Assembly: GCA_020048645.1 (NCBI GenBank)
Contig: JAIFMG010000010.1
Location: 1 to 54,240 of the forward strand
Origin: Bacteroidota bacterium
Lineage (GTDB): Bacteria; Bacteroidota; Bacteroidia; Bacteroidales; UBA6013
Reading direction: 5' to 3'
Length of the DNA stretch: 54,240 nt
Under the pieces are notes generated by a model. The model saw nothing but the letters and a program-made list of their open reading frames with translations, made no database searches and was not told the DNA's origin. This document shows, piece after piece, positions 49,426-54,240 of the stretch. Both the position numbers and the translations under genes were made by a program. Position 1 is the stretch's first letter; each line of letters opens with the position of its first letter.

Positions 49426-50574
49426 CTATAAAGATAGGTAATGTTTGACTTTGTTCCAAACTTCTGGCTCAAAAACGCGGCGGGCCTGGTCCACCTCCGT
49501 GAACTCGCCCATGTGCTGGCGCATGTCGAACAGGTTGCGCACCTGGTCGTACTCGATGTACGGGTGCCGGAGCAGGCTCGAGAAGTCCGCGACGTTGAGC
49601 GAGAGCTGGCGCAGCGGCCCGGGCGAGAGCTCCACCTGGCCCAGCAGGCCCTGGTAGGTCTCCTCGCTGAGGCCCTGCACCTCGCGCAACTGCTCCAGCG
49701 CGTGGAAGCCGCCCAGCAGCTCGCGGTAGCGCACCACGCGCTCGGCCAGCACGGGGCCGATGCCCCGCAGGCCCTCCAGCTCCAAGGCGTCGGCAGTGCC
49801 CACGTCCACCCGCGCCACCGGCGCAGGCTCCTGCCCGCCCGAAGGCTCCTGCCCGCCCGGCGCCTCCGCGATGCGCACGTAGGGCAGGAGCTCCTCCTTC
49901 TTCTCGGGGCTGATCACGCTCACGCGCAGCAGGTCCTCCGGCTGGCGGAAGACGGCCCCCGACGAGCGGTAGTTCACAACGGCCTGCGCCTGGCGCTGGC
50001 TCAGGCCCAGCCGCCGCCAGTCGTCGAGGCTGGCCGTGTTGGGGTCGAACTCGAACAGCTCGTAGGCGTCCTCCCGCGGGCGGTCGCCCCCGCCCGAGCG
50101 GCGTCGGCCACTGGACCGCGACGACGAGGAATAGCCCTCCGGCAGGTCGATGTAGGGCTCCAGGATGGCGTAGAGCTGGTCGTCGATGGCGTCCATGCGC
50201 TTGAGGTCGGGCTTCCGCCGGAACTGCCCGCCCCGCGCCAGGTAGTTCTGGATGCCCCGGGCCTGCCACGACTCCAGGCCCAGCCGCTGCCAGTCGTCGA
50301 GGCTGGCCGTGTTGGGGTCGAAGCGGAACAGCTCCAGGGTGTCGTAGCGCAGGGCCAGGCGCTGGCTGTCGGTCAGGCCGTCCTGCGCCCGCTCGCGCTG
50401 CCACTGGGCGAACAGGCCCGTGGCGTCGCCCTGCGCGAAAGGCGCCTCGCGCCGGAGCAGGGCAGGCAGGACCAGCGCGGCCACCCAGAGGGCCACCAGG
50501 ATGACCAGCAGCTTGACGATGGCCCGCCGCTCCTGGCCGTAAAAATGGAACAGTTCCCTCCAGTCTTCGAGCAT
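49426..50574 (-). CDS. Membrane-anchored protein with four helix-hairpin-helix (ComEA-like) modules
   Basis: A 382-residue protein. A short N-terminal cytoplasmic part (MLEDWRELFHFYGQERRA) precedes one transmembrane helix (IVKLLVILVALWVAALVLPALL, about 18-40). Four helix-hairpin-helix units follow: FRFDPNTASLDDWQRLGLESWQARGIQNYL, FEFDPNTASLDDWRRLGLSQRQAQAVVNYR, VDVGTADALELEGLRGIGPVLAERVVRYR and a diverged LNVADFSSLLRHPYIEYDQVRNLFDMRQ. The first two share FDPNTASLDDW almost exactly. ComEA-like HhH proteins bind DNA without sequence specificity and act in DNA uptake; this form, with several modules, occurs in Bacteroidota, where its role is not settled. The ATG at 50574 is chosen because the longer frame adds only unconserved residues. 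Confidence 0.85.
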   Translation of the reverse strand: MLEDWRELFHFYGQERRAIVKLLVILVALWVAALVLPALLRREAPFAQGDATGLFAQWQRERAQDGLTDSQRLALRYDTLELFRFDPNTASLDDWQRLGLESWQARGIQNYLARGGQFRRKPDLKRMDAIDDQLYAILEPYIDLPEGYSSSSRSSGRRRSGGGDRPREDAYELFEFDPNTASLDDWRRLGLSQRQAQAVVNYRSSGAVFRQPEDLLRVSVISPEKKEELLPYVRIAEAPGGQEPSGGQEPAPVARVDVGTADALELEGLRGIGPVLAERVVRYRELLGGFHALEQLREVQGLSEETYQGLLGQVELSPGPLRQLSLNVADFSSLLRHPYIEYDQVRNLFDMRQHMGEFTEVDQARRVFEPEVWNKVKHYLSL

Positions 50575-50620
50575 GGTTCTCGCGGTTTTCGTGAAAAGAA
50601 TCGGTACGACTTTGGGCAAA

Positions 50621-50651
50621 GGGCCAAAGGAAAGGGCCAAAGGAAAGGGCC
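50621..50651. repeat. 13-bp microsatellite-like repeat between icmF and the HhH gene
   Basis: GGGCCAAAGGAAA occurs twice exactly (50621-50633, 50634-50646), followed by a partial GGGCC; a degenerate copy precedes it. It lies directly after the icmF stop, in a GC-rich hairpin context (GGGCCGGCCC). Confidence 0.7.
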
Positions 50652-50679
50652 AGCCCTGCCCGGGCCGGCCCTCCCGGTC

Positions 50680-53600
50680 TCACATGTTGCGGCGGTACTG
50701 CCCCCCGACCTCGAACAGGGCGTCGGTTATCTGGCCGAGGCTGCAGAACTTGGCGGCCTCCATCAGCCGCTCGAACACGTTGCGGTCGCGCGCGGCCGCC
50801 TCCTTGAGCTCGGCCAGGGCCGCCTTGGCCTGGGTCTGCATGGCCTTGTGCAGGCGGTGCCGGCCCTCCACCTGGCCGTCCTTCTCCTGCTGGGTCGAGC
50901 GGATGACCTCCGAGGGGATGATCGTCGGCGAGCCGTCCTTCGAGAGGAAGGTGTTCACGCCCACGATGGGCAGTTGGCCCGAGTGCTTGAGGTGCTCGTA
51001 GTGCAGCGACTCCTCTTGGATCTTGTTGCGCTGGTACATGGTCTCCATGGCCCCGAGCACGCCGCCCCGCTCGGTGATGCGGTCGAACTCCAGCAGCACG
51101 GCCTCCTCCACCAGGTCCGTGAGCTCCTCGATGATGAACGAGCCTTGCAGCGGGTTCTCGTTGCGGGCCAGGCCCAGCTCCTGGTTGATGATGAGCTGGA
51201 TGGCCACGGCGCGCCGCACCGACGACTCGGTCGGCGTGGTGATGGCCTCGTCGTAGGCGTTGGTGTGCAGCGAGTTGCAGTTGTCGTAGATGGCGTACAG
51301 GGCCTGGAGCGTGGTGCGGATGTCGTTGAAGTCGATCTCCTGGGCGTGCAGCGAGCGGCCGGAGGTCTGGATGTGGTACTTGAGCTTCTGCGAGCGGTCG
51401 TCGGCCTTGTAGAAGGCCTTCATGGCCTTGGCCCAGATGAGCCGGGCCACGCGGCCCATGACGGAGTACTCGGGGTCGAGGCCGTTCGAGAAGAAGAAGG
51501 AGAAGTTGGGCGCGAAGTCGTCGATGGCCATGCCCCGCGAGCGGTAGTACTCCACGTAGGTGAAGCCGTTGGCCAGGGTGAAGGCCAGTTGCGTGATGGG
51601 GTTGGCCCCGGCCTCGGCGATGTGGTAGCCCGAGATGGAGACCGAGTAGAAGTTGCGCACCTTGTGCCGGATGAAGAAGTCCTGCACGTCGCCCATGAGC
51701 TTGAGCGAGAAGTCGGTCGAGAAGATGCAGGTGTTCTGGGCCTGGTCCTCCTTGAGGATGTCGGCCTGGACGGTGCCGCGGACGGCCGCCAGGGTCCGGG
51801 CCTTGATGCGCTCGTAGTCCTCGCGGGGCAACACCTGGTCGCCCGTCAGGCCCAGCAGCAGCAGGCCGAGGCCGTCGTTGCCCTCGGGCAGCGGGCCGTC
51901 GTAGCGCGGGCGGGGCAGGCCGCGGTCGTCGTAGAGCGAGCGCAGGCGCTCCTCCACCCGGTGCTCCAGGCCCTGCGCCCGGATGTGCTTCTCGCACTGC
52001 TGGTCGATGGCCGCGTTCATGAAGAAGGCCACCAGCGTGGGCGCCGGGCCGTTGATGGTCATGGAAACCGAGGTCCGCGGGTCGGCCAGGTCGAAGCCCG
52101 AGTAGAGGATCTTGGCGTGGTCGAGGCAGGCCACCGACACGCCCGAGTTGCCGACCTTGCCGTAGATGTCGGGCCGCACGTCCGGGTCCTGGCCGTAGAG
52201 CGTTACCGAGTCGAAGGCTGTCGAGAGGCGCTTGGCGGCCATGCCCCCCGAAAGGTAGTGGAAGCGCTTGTTGGTGCGCTCGGGGCCGCCCTCGCCGGCG
52301 AACATCCGCGTGGGGTCCTCGCCCTCGCGCTTGAAGGGGAACACCCCGGCCGCGTAGGGGAACTCTCCCGGCACGTTCTCGCGCAGGCACCAGCGCAGGA
52401 TCTGGCCCCACGAGCGGTACCGCGGCAGGCTGACCCGCGGCACCCGCAGGCCCGCCAGCGACCGCGTGAAGGTCTGGCTGCGCAGCTCGTTGCCCCGCAC
52501 GCTGAAGACGAACTCGTCCTGCCGGTAGGCCGCCACCTTCTGGTCCCAGGTGCGCAGCAGTTGCGCGTTGTGCCCGTCCAGGTCCAGCTCCAGCTTGCCC
52601 GAGAGGGCCTCCAGCCGCGCGATGGCCGCGTCGCCCGTGCCCTCCTCGCGCAGGGCCTTCATCGACTCGTGCAGGTTGTAGAGCTTCTCGGCCACGGCCG
52701 ACTGCTCCTCGGCCCAGCGGTTGTAGCCCCGCACCGCATCCGCTATCTCCGAGAGGTAGCGCACCCGCTTGGGCGGGATGATGTGGATCTTCTCCGAGAC
52801 CTGCCCGTCCGCCTCCATCCGCGAGGGGAAGCGCCCGCCGCTGGCCTGGTTCACCCGCGCGATCAGGGCCCGGTAGAGCTGGTTCACCCCGGGGTCGTTG
52901 AACTGCGAGGCGATCGTCCCGAACACGGGCATCTGCTCCAGCGGCTTGTCCCATATCTGACGGTTGCGGGCGTACTGCTTGCGCACGTCGCGCAGCGCGT
53001 CGAGCGCGCCCCGGCGGTCGAACTTGTTCAGGGCGATCACGTCGGCGAAGTCGATCATGTCGATCTTCTCGAGCTGGCTGGCCGCGCCGTACTCGGGCGT
53101 CATGACGTAGAGCGAGAGGTCGCTGTGGTCCACGATTTCGGTGTCCGACTGGCCGATGCCCGAGGTCTCCAGGATGACCAGGTCGAAGCCCGCCGCCCGC
53201 ACGATGTCCAGGGCGTCCTGCACGTGCGACGACAGGGCCAGGTTGGCCTGCCGCGTGGCCAGCGAGCGCATGAAAACCCGCGGGCTGTTGATGGAGTTCA
53301 TGCGGATGCGGTCGCCCAGCAGGGCCCCGCCGGTCTTCCGCCGCGAGGGGTCCACCGACAGGATGGCCAGCGTCTTGTCCTCGAAGTCCGCCAGGAAACG
53401 GCGCACCAGCTCATCGACCATCGACGACTTGCCGGCCCCGCCCGTGCCCGTGATGCCCAGCACCGGGGCCCAAGCCTCGCGGGCCAGCCCGCGCACGCGC
53501 TCCAGCACCGGGGCGAACGCCTCAGGGTAGTTCTCCGCCGCGCTGATGTAGCCCGCAAGGGTGTTCGCGTGGCGCGCACGCAGGGCCTCGGGGTCCCACT

Positions 53601-54054
53601 CCACCTCCTGCCCCCGCGGAAAGTCGCTCCGCGAGACCAGGTCGTCGATCATGCCCTGAAGGCCCATCTCCCGGCCATCGTCGGGCGAGTAGATGCGGGT
53701 GATGCCATAGGCGTGCAGCTCCTTGATCTCATCGGGCAGGATAACCCCGCCGCCGCCGCCGAAGACCCGCACGTGCCCGGCGCCCTTTTCGCGCAGCAGG
53801 TCGTGGATGTACTTGAAGAACTCGAGGTGCCCCCCTTGGTAGGAGGTGATGGCGATGGCCTGCGCGTCCTCTTGGATGGCGCAGTCCACGATCTCCTGGG
53901 CCGAGCGGTTGTGGCCCAGGTGGACCACTTCGCAGCCCGTCTGCTGGATGATGCGCCGCATGATGTTGATGGCCGCGTCGTGCCCATCGTAGAGCGAGGC
54001 CGCCGTAACGACCCGGACGGGGTGCTGGGGTTTGTAAGGTTCCTGGTTTTTCAT
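50680..54054 (-). CDS. icmF: Fused isobutyryl-CoA mutase (IcmF), B12-dependent acyl-CoA mutase with G-protein chaperone
   Basis: A 1124-residue three-part enzyme. Residues ~12-140 are the cobalamin-binding domain (base-off motif DGHD 23-26 with H25, SYQGG 71-75, GGGG 99-102). Residues ~190-400 are a MeaI-type G-protein, with P-loop GTGGAGKSS (203-211), ETSGIGQSD and NKFD (343-346). The rest is the mutase large-subunit barrel ([43 protein letters not shown]). The [12 protein letters not shown] segment with phenylalanines is the IcmF form and differs from the tyrosine-containing TIRQYAGFS of methylmalonyl-CoA mutase, so isobutyryl-/n-butyryl-CoA (or another branched acyl-CoA) is the likely substrate; a side activity cannot be excluded. 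The G-protein should load and protect the cofactor. Length is normal for the family. Confidence 0.95.
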   Translation of the reverse strand: MKNQEPYKPQHPVRVVTAASLYDGHDAAINIMRRIIQQTGCEVVHLGHNRSAQEIVDCAIQEDAQAIAITSYQGGHLEFFKYIHDLLREKGAGHVRVFGGGGGVILPDEIKELHAYGITRIYSPDDGREMGLQGMIDDLVSRSDFPRGQEVEWDPEALRARHANTLAGYISAAENYPEAFAPVLERVRGLAREAWAPVLGITGTGGAGKSSMVDELVRRFLADFEDKTLAILSVDPSRRKTGGALLGDRIRMNSINSPRVFMRSLATRQANLALSSHVQDALDIVRAAGFDLVILETSGIGQSDTEIVDHSDLSLYVMTPEYGAASQLEKIDMIDFADVIALNKFDRRGALDALRDVRKQYARNRQIWDKPLEQMPVFGTIASQFNDPGVNQLYRALIARVNQASGGRFPSRMEADGQVSEKIHIIPPKRVRYLSEIADAVRGYNRWAEEQSAVAEKLYNLHESMKALREEGTGDAAIARLEALSGKLELDLDGHNAQLLRTWDQKVAAYRQDEFVFSVRGNELRSQTFTRSLAGLRVPRVSLPRYRSWGQILRWCLRENVPGEFPYAAGVFPFKREGEDPTRMFAGEGGPERTNKRFHYLSGGMAAKRLSTAFDSVTLYGQDPDVRPDIYGKVGNSGVSVACLDHAKILYSGFDLADPRTSVSMTINGPAPTLVAFFMNAAIDQQCEKHIRAQGLEHRVEERLRSLYDDRGLPRPRYDGPLPEGNDGLGLLLLGLTGDQVLPREDYERIKARTLAAVRGTVQADILKEDQAQNTCIFSTDFSLKLMGDVQDFFIRHKVRNFYSVSISGYHIAEAGANPITQLAFTLANGFTYVEYYRSRGMAIDDFAPNFSFFFSNGLDPEYSVMGRVARLIWAKAMKAFYKADDRSQKLKYHIQTSGRSLHAQEIDFNDIRTTLQALYAIYDNCNSLHTNAYDEAITTPTESSVRRAVAIQLIINQELGLARNENPLQGSFIIEELTDLVEEAVLLEFDRITERGGVLGAMETMYQRNKIQEESLHYEHLKHSGQLPIVGVNTFLSKDGSPTIIPSEVIRSTQQEKDGQVEGRHRLHKAMQTQAKAALAELKEAAARDRNVFERLMEAAKFCSLGQITDALFEVGGQYRRNM

Positions 54055-54145
54055 TGCTGGTTTGGGTTTTCCGAGGGAAAAAATAGCTGGTCGAGGGGGT
54101 TGGTTCGCCTTGGGGCGCGGCCCGCGGGGCGGCCTCCGGCGCTGG

Positions 54146-54180
54146 CAAAGTTAACCCAACTTGGAAAAAAATGCTCCAAA
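54146..54180 (-). promoter_or_regulatory. Promoter candidate of icmF
   Basis: On the minus strand TTTG (54177-54180) precedes TAACTTTG (54146-54153), a perfect -7 box, with a somewhat long 23-nt spacer. The ATG is about 90 nt downstream. Nothing coding is seen from here to the right end of the window. Confidence 0.65.
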
Positions 54181-54240
54181 AAAAGCCAATTTTGAACAAA
54201 AATAGGAGAAAATCAAAAATGTCAAAATTTTAAGTGTCTG

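Noticed and set aside
49441-54195. 1584-codon plus-strand frame opposite icmF and the HhH gene
   Set aside because: Same GC shadow effect; the minus-strand frames carry all recognisable domains.

Overview
The window comes from a GC-rich member of the Bacteroidota, probably a Saprospiria/Chitinophagia-like lineage (the phylum is well supported, the class is a guess). Evidence for the phylum: the gene order four tRNAs-tuf-tRNA-Trp-secE-nusG-rplKAJL-rpoBC-DUF3467; families largely restricted to the phylum (DUF4294, GEVED-domain secreted proteins, PD40/OmpA envelope proteins with the PorE domain order); and several promoters of the type TTTG - about 20 nt - TAnnTTTG. Start codons mostly lack a Shine-Dalgarno sequence and often follow A-rich leaders.

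Layout. 1-1374: accessory edge with the start of an Rpn-type nuclease/transposase and a von Willebrand A protein. 1375-5944: PPK2 polyphosphate kinase, biotin carboxylase, a DUF4294 secreted protein and a cyclic-2,3-diphosphoglycerate-synthetase-like GTPase. 6046-13759: a small unknown protein and a 2287-residue envelope protein (TPR, PD40 propeller, ten copies of a ~160-residue helical repeat, carboxypeptidase-regulatory-like domain, OmpA C-terminal domain). 14004-20437: a lipid-linked glycosyltransferase pair, yaaA, gap and a frameshifted PAS histidine kinase. 20577-26449: pnp and rpsO, then a lipoprotein and a GEVED-domain secreted protein. 26450-27344: a gene-free, AT-rich repeat island. 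27345-34091: obg, adk with an unusual tail, a CpeT-like protein, a GH13 lipoprotein, heptose-7-phosphate kinase and a polyprenyl glycosylphosphotransferase. 34256-47773: the transcription/translation block, all on the minus strand. 47876-54054: hpf, a Xer recombinase, rpsU, a helix-hairpin-helix membrane protein and the fused acyl-CoA mutase IcmF.

How it fits together. Most of the window is housekeeping. The minus-strand block supplies RNA polymerase, L1/L7-L12/L10/L11, SecE, NusG, EF-Tu and five tRNAs, punctuated by clear hairpins (tuf/tRNA-Trp, rplL/rpoB, rpoC/DUF3467). Envelope biogenesis is represented by the glycosyltransferase pair, the heptose kinase, the sugar-phosphate transferase and the giant OmpA-like protein. 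IcmF and the biotin carboxylase point to branched-chain or propionyl-CoA metabolism, although they lie ~47 kb apart.

Most unusual items: (i) the ten-repeat insertion in a PorE-like scaffold; (ii) an adenylate kinase with a ~115-residue tail holding four exact 14-residue repeats; (iii) a repeat island with 2.5 copies of a 151-bp unit, plus a 160-bp hairpin-rich element present twice without gaps; (iv) a strong 18-bp hairpin with a T-run between rplL and rpoB; (v) PNPase with an RPERSD repeat tail. No CRISPR array, prophage, defence island or biosynthetic cluster was seen.
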